Assembly (NCBI GenBank): GCA_026018925.1
Contig: JAKSZU010000003.1
Coordinates: forward strand, 187,372,139-187,436,138
Length of the DNA: 64,000 nt
Origin: Tupaia tana
Lineage: Eukaryota > Chordata > Mammalia > Scandentia > Tupaiidae
Direction of reading: 5' to 3'
Below the pieces are notes generated by a model. It worked only from the letters and a program-made list of their open reading frames with translations, was not told the DNA's origin and ran no database searches. This document shows, piece after piece, positions 32,128 through 45,000 of the stretch. A program made the translations under genes and the position numbers. How positions within the stretch are numbered: the first letter of the stretch is position 1; every line of letters starts with the position of its first letter.

Positions 32128-32396
32128 TTTTTTTTTTGGAGAGGTTTTTTCGCTGTAGGGCGCGTGCGCTTGCCAGCCAGACAGAGAGAGACATAGAGAC
32201 AGAAAGCGAGAAATCACCCCCCAGAGGGGATGGTCACGCCGCAATCCCTTCTCCTCCATTCTCCTCTCGGGATCTTGGGCATGCACGCACATGTGCCCGG
32301 CGTAAGTTTTAAGCCACCGGGTCCGGGACGCAAACTGCGGTCGACTATGTGGGAGTCCAGTGACATAGCCATTACGCTAACTGCTGGTTCCTATCC
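32128..32396 (-). repeat. Young long SINE, right of a same-site pair
   Basis: Antisense, closer to consensus than its neighbour; CAAACAATATGCTTTT at 32112-32127 and again at 32397-32412. Confidence 0.95.
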
Positions 32397-32462
32397 CAAA
32401 CAATATGCTTTTAAAGAAATTTACAATAACTTACTTCTTGCCAAATCTTAAAGAGATAAGAA

Positions 32463-32628
32463 TTACCTTTATTTATTTATTAATTTATTATTTCACATGA
32501 TTTTGCCAGAGAAAGAGAGAGCTAGAGAGAGGGAGAGTGAGAAAGCAAGCTGCCAGGTCCAAGACTTGAACTGCAGTCGGCCATGTGGGAAGTCCAGCAC
32601 CTCAACCATCACACTACCCGTGGTCCTC
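32463..32628 (-). repeat. tRNA-derived SINE, short subfamily
   Basis: Antisense: TTTATTTATTAATTTATTAT tail, GAGAAAGCAAGCTGCCAGGT, CACACTACCCGTGGTCC end. Confidence 0.88.
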
Positions 32629-33804
32629 CAAAGAGCTAAGAGAGGACGAGAATGAGACTAGGAAAATGAGCAAGAACAAGTGAACAATGACAGCCCCCAC
32701 ATGTGTGGAGTGCCCCTGCTTAAAGGTGGCCTAATACATGGCTCCCATGGTGGACCTATTCATGCTTTCAGGGTGCCAGCATCTTTGGAACACTGTTGTT
32801 ATCTGGGAAGCCCCTTGAGTGACCTCTCCTTGAGGAAGCTCCACTTGGCTAAGATGAGTGGTAGGAAGCACTTAGTGCTGTCCATTCTTATCTGTGCCAG
32901 CCATAGGATGAGGCTGACAGCAGAGTGGAAGAGCTTCTGAACACCCAGGGGTCTCTGGACCCGTTTCCTCTCTCATGATGCTTCTGGAAAGGACTCCTGA
33001 CAATGTAAGTTTCCATGAATCTCAGAGGAGTTCCTCTGCAGCAGTGGTGGGGTGGTTTCTGCCTTTCTTCCCAGGGCTGGGGAAGTAGAACTGTCTTCAG
33101 AGGGTAGCATTGGACAGAACACTGGTCCTGAATAAGGCTCTGTGTTCTAAGGCCTTGCCATTTACCAAGTACCTGTAGAAGCACCATGATCTCTTCACCT
33201 TTCTTGGGGATAAAACTTACCTTTCAAGGATATTGACTGCCATATAAGTGATTAGGAGAAAGAATTCACTGATAAGTAAAGTACCTTATAAAAAGTATAG
33301 TATTGGGGAAGTGTTGGTTCTGCCATTGTCATCTTCATTCCAAGAGGGAAGGATGGGAGACTCCCAGCCCCCATGGGTGCACCATAAGTGGATGATGATA
33401 AGGAAGGAAAAGAGGGTGTTTTGGTGTGTGTGTGTGGGAGGACGTGTTCTGTTGTCTACTTCTGAGGGTCCTGTGTTTTATTTACTGCCAAGAGAAGGCA
33501 AGGCATGAAAGACAGATGGGTTGAGTCCATACTTTCTGGTCACAGCTAATTGGATTAGGGAAAGACACCTACTCTGGGAAGTCAGTCTATAGGCTACCTA
33601 GTAACCTATGGAGAAATGAGCCAATCAGATCCTTTTGTTTAAGAACCAGCTGCTCAGAAGAGAGTGGCTACAGTGCTGTAGGAGGTAGGTCAATGAGGGA
33701 TGGGACTGGAGGGCCAGGCTAGTGTTGAACATAGTCCTAGGGGAGTGACACATCTGAGTGAGCAGTCAGCCACCAAGGAGAGAAAGAAGGAACAGACAAA
33801 AGCA
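32629..33804. other. Intergenic, nothing recognised
   Basis: Unique-looking sequence; a short GT stretch at 33423-33434. No gene seen. Confidence 0.4.
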
Positions 33805-34010
33805 TAGACAACAATTACTCATGTATTGAGCATTTATTATGGGCCAGGAATTGTTCTAGGCTCCTGACCTCTTTTCACTTAAACATGGTAATTCACAAAA
33901 TTCCACTGTAAATCTTATTTTACAGATGAGAAAATAGGCAAGAGGTTAAGTGACTTTCTTAAGACCACATGGCCAATCAGTGGGACAGCTGAGGCCTTCA
34001 AACCAGGCTG
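33805..34010 (-). repeat. MIR
   Basis: TGAGCATTTATTATGGGCCA, TTTTACAGATGAGAAAATAG and AAGACCACATGGCCAATCAG. Confidence 0.88.
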
Positions 34011-35869
34011 GTCACCTTGCTGCCTCCATTATGGTCATGTGGCTGCTTTGGCCCCAGACCTACTTTGGCTCCCAGTTCCTGCCCTAGGGCTCCAGGGCTC
34101 TGTATCTCTTTGGTTACTTTCAGTGGGTCTCTATCTTTTGCAAGTTAAAGAGTTTGATGAAAATTCTAATGAATTTCTGGCAGGGGACTGTGAGATATTT
34201 TCTAGCCAGGACTTCCCTAGCCTCCCAAGATCTTCTGGATCAGTACACCATGTGGCACATAGGCAAGTGTGTGTGAGACTCCCTGAGTTGTCATCAAGAG
34301 CTGGCAGCATGAGCTGGGCAAATGAGGAGGTTAGTTTAGCTAAAGGCTTCCCAAGGCCCTGACATATTTGCCCAGTGACGACATCTGAATGTGGGGTGGG
34401 GGATGTGAAGGCAACAATGAACACTTTGGTACCAGAAAGGAGTCTGGGTGGTGGCAGCTGAATTCCATTCATATTTGTGCTCGCAAATAAACACTATTAA
34501 TACCCAAGTGTACAACTATGGGCTGTGTCCTGGTAGTGGTGGGTTAGAGGCCCATGAGGGTCTCATCCTCAGACTCTTGTCCTTGTACGGCATGATAGGT
34601 TTAGACACGGGAGCTGGTTCCCTTGCTCTCTAACTAGGGTTTATGTGTGAGCTTGGAGTCTGCAGACCAGCTGGGTTCGGGAGATGCCTGGGGGCTCAGC
34701 AGTTCTCCAGCATGGCCTGACTTCAACATCTAACACTTTAAGGCCAGTTTGGTAAGGAACTGGAAGGTGAGTCTGCACATTCTGTTCTCTTCCCTGCAGG
34801 TTCTAAACCTCTCCCAGGCTGATAGACAATGCAGCACCACCTGTAGCCTAAGGTAGCCTTTAATTCTCACCTGAGCTGATCATGAGCTGGGGGTTAGGGT
34901 GTGTGACAAGGAATTTGACACAATTGTTCAATAACTGAGGTTAGTGAATGTGGTACCTTAAAAAAAAAAAAATCACAGCAAAAGAGAAACCAGGTTTCCA
35001 AAGGCTCCAAGAAAAACCCTTCCTCACTGGGAGGGCAAAGTTACACAGCAATGCCACAGCATGGAGTAGAGCTGAGGGTGGGCGGAAGGAGGTGAGGCCA
35101 CTATGAGGCCCATGGAGTGGGAGGCTGTCTAGACCAGCCTTGAGTTCTAGGGGAAGCCTCAGGGCAGATGTCTTTAAAGTAGGGTGGCTACGCCTTGGGG
35201 GTGCAACTGGTGATCCCTTGGGGTGCATGAAGAAACAGAACTATGTAAATTAGATGACTCTTTAAACAGTTTTGATGTATACTTGATAACATAAGGAGTG
35301 TTAACTCATCTATCAGAAGTATACTGGTATGAACTACTCAGCAGAGGTGGCTGGCCTAAATGTGGCCTGGATCCTCCCCTGCACCCTTCTCCTGGTGCTT
35401 GTCCCCACATGCTGAAGCTGTTCCACTGGCAATGCCTGAAGATCTGTCTTTTTCTGCATGGATGGCCAGTCCTGCCCTTGGCTCACTCAGCAGTGTCTGG
35501 GGGGCAGCAGGGGACTCAGGACCACCTGAAGGACAGGTCAAACGCTAGATCAGCTCTGCCTGGACTCCTTTCCCTCCTCATACCCATTTCTAGGTTTAAG
35601 CCCCAACATCGACATCTTCCCCAAGCCCTTACCTCTCATCTGCTCTTACCTAGCAATATTCCACCTACTAAAATCCAAATCTTCTCAAAGGGCCCTCTCT
35701 CTCATTGTTCCTTTTCCACACACCTCCTAAGCTGTCTGGCCCAGGCTTTAGCCTTGATGACTTCTTTGGCCTGTCTCCACCCACAGTACCACCTCCTCTC
35801 TAGGGCCTAGCTCGAGTCTGGCTCTGGGGCCATGTGCCAAAAGAATAAACACACTGTTTCAGACAAACC
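34011..35869. other. Intergenic, downstream of TTC7A
   Basis: Plus-strand frame 35298-35810 (170 codons) lacks recognisable domains. A plus-strand AATAAA at 35845 has no associated gene. SINE-poor. Confidence 0.4.
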
Positions 35870-37875
35870 TGCTTCCCCTTCATGGGTCTCTTTATTCAGT
35901 CTGTAAAGTCACTGTCAGCAACTTGGCCTGGCCCTCTTTGGCTTCCAATGAGGGAATGCTTAAAGTCTTTCCTAATACCAAGAATTGACCACCATCTTCT
36001 CTGGGTACCCCAAGGTAAATCAATAGCATTTGCTTTTACTTTATTATTTTTTTCCTAACAGAATTCCAGAAAAAAATAGATCTCTAATATATCTATCTAT
36101 CTACATATATATCTATATTTATATACACACATACACATTTAGAGGAATCCTTTAATGAAGAGGCAAAGGATCCAGCTTCCTCCGTGGTGCCCCTTGGTCT
36201 GGTATGGGAAGACCAAGAGGCACCGGGATGTGCAGTGCTGAGCCACGGTGACATGGAGGGGAGCGTCTTACTGTTCTCTCCTTCCAAGGAAGATGGGGCT
36301 ATGACAAACCAGGCAGCCTGCACCAACATTTCCACACATCTTAAAATGAGAACTGTACCTGATGGAATTTTTAAAATGAAAACCAAAAGTGCAAATGAAA
36401 AAAAAAAAAATGAATTCCCTGATGGGCCCTGGGGGACTGACTTCCTGGGGAAGAGGTCTAAAAACCTCACACAGCAGGGCTTGGGGAACCAGCAGGGAAG
36501 ACTCCTGCCCAGCAGTCCCTAGGCCCTTGCAGACAGTCTGCTCAACCATGGAAAGGAAGGACTAAGTTCTGTTTCCTTTTCATGTATCTAACCACAGTCC
36601 TTATGGGGTCTCAGCAGGGGGGCTTGGGTTGCCCAAAAAATTCTCAAGTAAAAAATGGGTTATGGTGGGTTAGGGTTAAAGAAAAAGGAAAAAAATGGGC
36701 TGTGGTGCTAAGATGCACTGGGAACAGTTGCAGAGACAACCACCTCCATATTAATCCTAGAGGGACCTGCATTATGGTGTAAGGCTTGAAGGAATGATGT
36801 GTGGACGTATGGCATTAGAAAGGACTGAGTCCAGCAGCCATATGTTCTATCCTGAGTCCTATTTTAGGGCTAATGGCTGCTTGGGCTTGGTATGTTTCCA
36901 GGGAGTGGGTGTGGAGGGTGGAAATGGAAGAGCTAGGGTTAGTCCTCAGTGCCCCTGGGCAGATACCGGAGATCCTGAGGGCACCTGGCAGCAGAGGGGA
37001 AGGGCACAATGAGGCGCAGTTGGCCTTGTTAAGCAGAGGGGCAATGCTGGGCATCATTCACTAACTCCAAGTCTGGGGAAGGAACCCAGAGATATCATCG
37101 ACTTCCCACTTGCCAGCAATTTCTTCAAGCTGTGACTGCCCTGGGTAAGATCCGAGAGTGATCCAGAAGCCTGCCTGATCCTGTTTCTGGGGAGTGTACC
37201 GAGGCTGTAGGACTTCCAGACCCCAAGGCAGAGGCATGGGTTGGGGTGAAGAACAGCTGTGAGACTCCCATGCCTGAGCTGGCAAGGAACAAGTCTAGTC
37301 ACTACAACTCTGAAAAGTCACTTAGGGCTCAAGTCAGACTGTTTCCCAAGGCACTAAAGAAGGAATCCAGAAAGGCCCTGTTGGCCCAGCCAAAGGATAA
37401 CTCACGGGGTTCACCTTTGGTGTTGCAGAGCAAAAACCTGAGGCTTAAGACAAAAGCCAGGGATATTGAGGGATGGGGTTCTGAGACAATTGGGGAGAGG
37501 TACCCAAGACACACAGACACTTAGAACATATTTAGATGATGCACAAACGGGCTGGGGAGAGGCTCCATGGAGATATGGCCTCCCAGCTTCTTCCTTGCTC
37601 ATAAGTGATACAATGTCTGAGTCTCAAGGAGCAAGAGATTTGCACAAATGCAAATCTTGTCCCCTATTCCAGATGAGCAGTACCCATGCCCAGCTGGCCC
37701 TGAAGGAAATGTAAGGGTGGGAATGGGGAGGGAGGGGAAAGGTCAGGAGAGCTAGGGCTGCAGCCTACAGAAGTGTTCACTAGAGATGTATTTCTCTGAG
37801 GCCATACCTGAATGCCACTATCCCTCTCCTGACCCATGCTCTTGCTGCCTGTTTGCCTGCCTTCCCCCTGCTGAA
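35870..37875 (-). other. TTC7A: Putative TTC7A 3' UTR
   Basis: Sequence downstream of the TTC7A stop on the minus strand. It has no splice-like continuation and almost none of the SINEs that crowd the flanks, as expected of a constrained UTR. Minus-strand AATAAA hexamers occur at 36040-36045 and 35891-35896. The second is followed by TG-rich sequence (TTTGTCTG, then TGTGTTT), which fits a cleavage site near 35870. The extent is inferred; no transcript evidence is available here. Confidence 0.5.
35891..35896 (-). terminator. TTC7A: Candidate TTC7A polyadenylation signal
   Basis: Minus-strand AATAAA (tttatt on plus), about 2.0 kb beyond the TTC7A stop, with GU-rich sequence 20-45 bases downstream. 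A proximal alternative is the AATAAA at 36040-36045. Confidence 0.45.
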
Positions 37876-38193
<318 letters not shown>

Positions 38194-38339
38194 TCAAGTG
38201 ACCAACCTTGCCCTTTACCCATACAAGTCCTACCTGACTGTCCAAGCCCTGCTCCAACCTACTCTCCCAGACTTCCCACTATAGCAGCTTCATTCCTCCT
38301 GGTCCCAAGTGACAGGTTTTGAGTCTCCCCATCTGGGGA

Positions 38340-38475
38340 TTCTGGACAAGTACGATTTTCTGGCCCTCCATTTCCTTATCTGTAAATGGTAAAATCACAG
38401 TATCTACTTCTACGACTGTTGTGAGATTGAACTGAGTTAGCATATGCACAGCATTCAGAACAGTGCCTTGCACAA
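38340..38475 (+). repeat. MIR fragment
   Basis: TTTCCTTATCTGTAAATGGT, GTTGTGAGATTGAACTGAGT and CAGAACAGTGCCTTGCAC. 240 bp upstream of the TTC7A last exon (in gene orientation). Confidence 0.82.
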
Positions 38476-40020
38476 GTGAGTTCTCAAGAAATGGGCCTAT
38501 TCTTCTCAGTTCTTACTGTCTGCAGTATGGAGCTGCCCTTCATCCTGGGAGGCCTTAAGACTGAAAAGTGTACAAGACTTCATCTCTACAACCAGAGAGG
38601 AGAAACCCAAGCTTGTGGCAAGAGGGGGACCGCTCCTTCAGTTGTATCAAGCAGTAGATCTTTCTGGGCATATCTGGGTCCTGGGACCTAAGTGCCCAGC
38701 TCAGCCTGGCAGTTGAGGGTTCCAGAAAGAGAGTCAGATGGCTGGGACGAAGGGCAGCGGAGGGTGAACAGGTGGGATCAGCCCAGAGGTGAAAGGACCT
38801 GGCAGAGGTGGTCTTATATTGGGTGCAGGGCTAGGAAGCTTGGTCCTGCTGTTAAGCTCAAACAACTGTTACCGGAGATAGAGGAAGTGTCACAGAAAGG
38901 GGCTGGGAAGTGAAACTGGCCTTCTATCCTTTCTGTATCCCCTTCCACACACACAAGGGAGGGGCAGTGGGGACAGGCTAGCGAGCAGGGGGAGGGCGGC
39001 AGGCCCTATGTTTGGCCTTGGGTTTGGAAAGGTTGATTCACACAATCCCCTGATTGATGTTCCAGCCTTTGAAGGCCACACAGGATGGCAGCAAAGGGAC
39101 CCTTCCTCTTGTTCAAAGATAGAAGGCAAAGCCCCAGTACTGACTTCCTGGATGGGCAGAGCCAGGTGGGGGTAGGGAGCTGCTGCCTCTGTGCCTGGAG
39201 CCCCTGTCTCTGGTAGCCGCCCACTGATGGCCATGTACATTTTTAGCTGGAACATTTTCCTCCTCACTGAGCTCCCCAGAGTTAGGTCCTATGTTGCTAT
39301 GGAGATGCACTGGGGAAGATGCACATGCCTGATTTCATAAAGTCCTCCAAGGCTTGGAAAAGGACCAATTAGGCAAGAATGAAAGATGGTGCTCAGGCTG
39401 CCTTAGAAAAAGATTCTGCCTCTCCAGAGGCCCTGACTGGAGGTCCCGAGGCTGGGGGCAGGAAGGAAGAGGATGCTGTCCTTGCAGTTCTTCTGTCAAC
39501 CCTGGACAAAGCCACACCCAAGGAACCACACAGGGATGAGGCATGCAGAGGACAGGGAGGACTGCAGAGCTATGGGCAGGGTGGGGCCTCAGTAGATGCG
39601 AGTGGTGCTGACTCAGGGCTGCCCAGGACCAAGGGCAGTGTCTGGTCTGGCCAGCAGGGCTCCAGGCCAAGCTGTTCTGTCCACACTGCCTGGGAGCCAA
39701 CCCTGGGCAGCTCACAGTGGAACAGGAGGGGAGGAAGGCGAGCCGACAGCTGCCAGACACCAAAATTAAGCACCAAAAATGGAAGGTTTGAGCCTTGTGA
39801 GTGTTGCCCATGGGGGAGCAACAGAGGACAGATGGGGAAGGCCAGCAGGGCCTCCCAGGGAGGGGGGAGGCGGTTGTTTCTCTTCACTAAATTTCCTATG
39901 TTGTGTTCCCACATGGGATTTTTGTTTGAGAAAAGGGCTCTACTGCTAAAAACGAGTTTGAAAACCCCTGAACTCAGGAAGTCTGTGGGTGTTGAGGAGG
40001 GGCCAGATATGTACAGGCTG

Positions 40021-40024
<4 letters not shown>
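38476..40024. other. TTC7A last intron, part
   Basis: GC-moderate. Frame 39379-40152 (257 codons, plus) runs into the (GT)n tract and shows no domain; judged non-coding. Confidence 0.45.

Positions 40025-40053
<29 letters not shown>
40025..40053. repeat. (GT)n microsatellite
   Basis: About 14 GT units in the last TTC7A intron, just left of a MIR. Confidence 0.9.
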
Positions 40054-40056
<3 letters not shown>

Positions 40057-40084
40057 CTTAGTTTTGAAGGTTTCTATGTAGTAG

Positions 40085-40265
40085 AAAAAACTCAGGCCTC
40101 TACAGACAGAAGCTCTGCACTGATAAGTGCTATGACCATGGGCAAGTGGTAAACTTTCTCTGAGCTGTGGAGTTTCCTCATCTATAAACCAGGGAATGGA
40201 TTAGGCCTTCTTCATGGGCTATTGTGAGGATTCTACAAGGATGAATTTGAAAAAGTGCAGCCAAG
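40085..40265 (+). repeat. MIR
   Basis: GACCATGGGCAAGTGGTAAA, GTTTCCTCATCTATAAACCA and ATTGTGAGGATTCTACAAGG. Confidence 0.78.
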
Positions 40266-43200
40266 AACACATAGTGGGCAGACAACAAAAGGCAGCATCT
40301 CCAAGGTGAGCACAGGGTCCTTCAGGGCCAAGGCCCAGCCAATTCTCTTGAGGGTTGGAGAGGGTATCGCTCTCTGTGGGACAGACTGTGTGCTGGGGTG
40401 GGGTTGGCTCCTGTCTCCCCACCCTGGGGTGCTGACCTTAGAGCCTGAAAGGAGACACCGGGCTGGGGTCAGCCTGGGGCCCAGAGGCCCAGAAGCCTGT
40501 AACAGGATCTGCTGCCACCTGCCCCTGACACCAGCCGCGTTCATGTTTGGTAGCAACTCAGAGCTGTTTGCTGCCTGACAACTAGGCGGGTCTTGCCCCA
40601 GGAAGATGTGAGGTCTCACCTGCTCTGCCCCTAGCTTGGCGCTGCACCAAGGGTCCACTGACACCCTCTTGGCACCCCTACCTACCAGAGAAAAGTCACC
40701 AGGAAGATGGTGAGCACACAGAAATGGTATCTTAGTTTCATCTAAAAGTCCCTGCTGAGTCCTCCCCATTTCTTACCCTGGTGAGGGGATGAACCTCACT
40801 GAGAGAAGACCAGACCTGCCGAGAGGCTCTCAGCTTCCCACCCTCCCTGGAAGATGCCGGGGCTGTGCTGCCTACCCACAGTGGTTAGAAAGAGATGCAC
40901 AATGTTTATGGCAATTGATCTACACTGCAAACTAAGAGGGCACCTGGGCTGGTTAAATCCACCAAGACAGTCTCAGGGACAGGAAAGATTATGTGGGAAG
41001 TTCCCAGAAATTCCCTCCATCATTCCTTCTCTTCTTTCCTGGATCTCAGAGAGGAGGGGTCATCTGGCCATATTTCATCTGCTCAAGAACCTACTGTCCC
41101 AGGAAGCCTTCCCTGAAGCTAGCAGGCCCCTTCCCCTCGAGGACACCTTGGGGTCATGCACAGTTACTGTAGAGTTCTTACATGTGATCCCTGCCTTGCT
41201 CCTCCCAGGTTGAGAGGGACAGGGCCCTTGTCTCCTGCCTGCTTTGCTATTCCCAGGACAGCAGATCAACAAAACTGGGGGAAGGTGGGGCAGTGTGTCC
41301 TAAATGTAGAGCCAGAGACTCACGCTAATCATGATTAGATTTGCCAGCCAGGGATGGTGCCCACAGAGCTTAGCAAGCCCTGCCTCTTAGGCCATAGGTG
41401 GGCAGCCTGAGGCACCCATGGCCCTGCAGGGGGCTGGTGTCACAGTCTTTGTGACTCAGGGAGGACTCAGGGGGAAGCTCCCTGTTAGGAGCCAGGTTTT
41501 CTATGAGGTACAGGATGGGGCTGGGGGTTATAGTCTGGGACGAGGATAAAGGGGGAAAGGGTCTTGCCTTCCTTTTTCAGAATTACAGTGCACATTAACC
41601 CACTCTACGCTCAGTGTCTGATAATGTTCCCCAGAGAGGAGGGACAGCAGGCAGGTTTAGGTGTGTGCATTTTCTTGTGAGTTTTTTGGGGAAGTCTGCC
41701 CTGGGAAGCAGCCCTAATGTGATCCAGGCTAAGTGTACTATTCCTATCCCTGCTCTCCAGTATTTATAGAAGTTATTTTTGGAATTTTCTTTCTGAGCTC
41801 AAGGCACATTCCTGGGATTCTGTAACAGCCTTTCCAGCTGGGAAATAGGGAATCAGCTGGAAGCTGCTGGAGCCTTCTGGTCCCTGGAGCCCCGTTTGTG
41901 GACACTTGGGCCGTAGGGAGGAGTCTGTTCTATAGGAAGGGCTCCCTCCTTTCAGCCACCCTAGAGACCTGGCATACCCTTCCACATTACAGCCCCAAGG
42001 CCCAAGCTCTCTGGCTTTTGGGTATTCCAGACCCTGTCAGGTGTGTCAGACTCGACTTGTCCAACCAGACTAGGGATGAGACTTCTCTCTAGGCTGAAAC
42101 CTGCCTCTGTACAACACCACATCCCTCCTGGAGCTGGGGTAGCTCCAAGGCCACAAGCTAGCTCTACTTTCCTGGTCATGGAAGGAGCATAAATCCTCTA
42201 GATTTCACCCAAGGCCTGGCTGACATGCTAACCCCTGAGCTCCCTGGGTTCTTAAAGAAGAGGCCCCTGTTGAGATATTCCCAGGCTCCCTCAGAGTCCA
42301 GTCAGGTGGGGGTCTCCTGAGGTGACTGCCTGCGTGCCTCATGCTACCAAACCCGTGCCTACACTTTTCACTTCCTGGGGACTTCAGAGGTGAAAAGAAG
42401 AATGCCAGTGGACTACTTTGGCTAGAGGTGGAGGCTGTCTTTTTTTTGGAGGAGCAGGGGCTAAGGGTGAGGCTGGCAGTCTCAAGCATTGGCTTAACCA
42501 GAGGATGGGCCAGAGGGATTCCAGAGCCTGTGGACCTACCAAGAAATTGACTGTAGGCAGGGGGCTGTGCCCATACCTGTAACCTGGAGCAGGCCCAGTC
42601 CTCAGGACTAGGACAAGAGGCCAGAGCTGGGCCTCTGGGTTCCAGTTCTAGAATTGGACCCCTGGGCTGAGGAGTGGGAAGGGGGTTCCAGTCAAAGCAG
42701 CTCTCCTCTGAGCAGGATCCAGAGTCTTAGGGGGTGGTGACAGCCTGTTTGGTAGGAGGAGTGGTGGCCTGTCAGAGAGGGTGGAAAGTGCTGCACTAAG
42801 TTGTAACCTCCAGATATGGCGAATCTTTCTGACTCCTTTTTAACAAAATTGATTCTGGAGCTAAATTAAGCCAACAGTACCCAGCCTTATTCTGATGTGA
42901 ATCTATGACTGGCTTTCAAAAAGTGTCCTTTCCACTTCCTCATCAGAGTTGCTGATGGACTTCAGAAACCCACACATTGGCTTAAGGTTTTCCTAAAGCC
43001 CCAAGCCAGGGCCAGGACTCTGGATGTGCCAGCCCAAGTACAAAGTGGGCTGGGGAGGGGCCTCTGAACCCTAGCAAGGCCAGCACTAAGGGGCTTGCCC
43101 TTGTACTTTCCTCCACAGTGAGCCTGCAGAACTCTCTATCCCCTCCTCCACTTTCCCATCAGAGAATGCAACCTCGGACAGTACTGGTGAGGGATGAAGA

Positions 43201-43329
43201 CAGAAGTCAATATAAACCATCTTGCTAGTGGACAAATGGCCAGACTCTCCTAGAGACCTTTCCTGTCAAATAGAAGCAATATTCCAAGACTACTGGGGGC
43301 TAGTGAGGCAAGTACAGACTGCATTGACA
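40266..43329. other. TTC7A last intron, SINE-free 3-kb stretch
   Basis: No SINE, LINE or exon seen over 3 kb, in contrast to the flanks. Might hold conserved regulatory DNA; nothing specific is visible. Confidence 0.45.
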
Positions 43330-43371
43330 CACACTCTCTCTCCTTCTCCCTCCCTCTCTCTCCCTCTCCTT

Positions 43372-43451
<80 letters not shown>
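43330..43451. repeat. (CT)n/(CA)n microsatellite
   Basis: Imperfect CT-rich tract from 43330, pure (CT)n about 43376-43419, then (CA)n 43420-43451. Confidence 0.93.
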
Positions 43452-43452
<1 letters not shown>

Positions 43453-44166
43453 CAAAGGGCAAGGCTTTTGGTTCCTCACATTCCCTCAGGTCGCCTGGAT
43501 CCCTTTAAGCCTTAATTCAGAAAATGAAGTAGGAGGGTGAAGCCTAGAACAGGCAGAGCTCCCTAGACCTTAAAATATGGCCCACAAAAAACAGAGTCCA
43601 AAGGGTGCCAGGGATCAGAGACTCTGCTGTTCAGTGCACTGATTAGCATCAGGGAGCCTCCAAAATGCCAGGCGCTGAGTTTCACTTCTCAGCTGCTTAG
43701 ACACCTTTCTTCCTCAAAATCAGGAAACAGATGCTGAACGAGCCTGGGAAGAATGGCTACAGGCAAGGGCTGAAGGCTGAGTAGGGCCTCCCCAGAACCC
43801 CCATCACAGTTCTTCCTCTCAGATCAGTCACAGAAGAGCCTGCAAGACAAGGTCTCAAATTTCCACGTCCTTAAGCTCAGATCCTCTCTTTTAAAGCAGG
43901 CTGCTCTCCCTCTTAGCTAAGGTTAGCCTGGGCCTTGCACTGTGTACACCTGTGACCCACCTATAAGGCAGTTCGGGTCCATGTCCTGCACAGCTGCACC
44001 TTGGCAGATTTCTCTGGTGAACTCAGAGTGGACAGAATGGTTTTGCTGCCTTGTCTTTGGAGCTTTCCCTCTGCAAACCAAAAGTATCTGAATATGGCCT
44101 GGGAGCGACACTATTTTTACCCTGAAAAGGGTAAAAATAACCCCAGCTACTGAAGCATCAATTTAT

Positions 44167-44359
44167 AGGCTTATTATTTTTTAATACTTTTTAAATTTTA
44201 TTTATTATCATTATTATTTTCTGCTTTGCTACAGGGCACATGCACTCACCAGAGAGAGAGTTAAGAAAATGAGAAATGAGCTGTCAGGTCTGGGATTTGA
44301 ACTGCGATTGGACATGTGAGAATCCAACACCTTAACCACTACCCCACCTGCTGGCCCCT
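44167..44359 (-). repeat. tRNA-derived SINE, short subfamily
   Basis: Antisense: TTTTATTTATTATCATTATT tail, CTACAGGGCACATGCACTCA, CCCACCTGCTGGCCCC end. Confidence 0.9.
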
Positions 44360-44425
44360 AGAATTATTTAATGTAACCTTAACAATAGTCCTAAGTGTTT
44401 GGCATAATGATTCCCACTAAAAAAC

Positions 44426-44884
<459 letters not shown>

Positions 44885-45000
44885 ATCTTCATTTTACAGA
44901 TGAGAACACTGAGGCTCTGAGAGGTTAAGGAACTTAGTCAAGATTAAACAGTGATTAAAGGCAAAGTGGTACTCAAGTCCAGGCCAGTTCTATTTTTAGG
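44885..45000 (-). repeat. MIR fragment
   Basis: CATTTTACAGATGAGAACAC, GAGAGGTTAAGGAACTTAGT, ACTCAAGTCCAGGCCAGTTC. Confidence 0.82.

Noticed and set aside
35298..35810. 170-codon plus-strand frame
   Set aside because: No domain or conserved start context; downstream of TTC7A in unique intergenic DNA.
39379..40152. 257-codon plus-strand open frame
   Set aside because: Lies in a TTC7A intron, runs through a (GT)n tract (VCVCVC), has no domain or splice support, and overlaps open frames on the other strand: a GC-rich chance frame.
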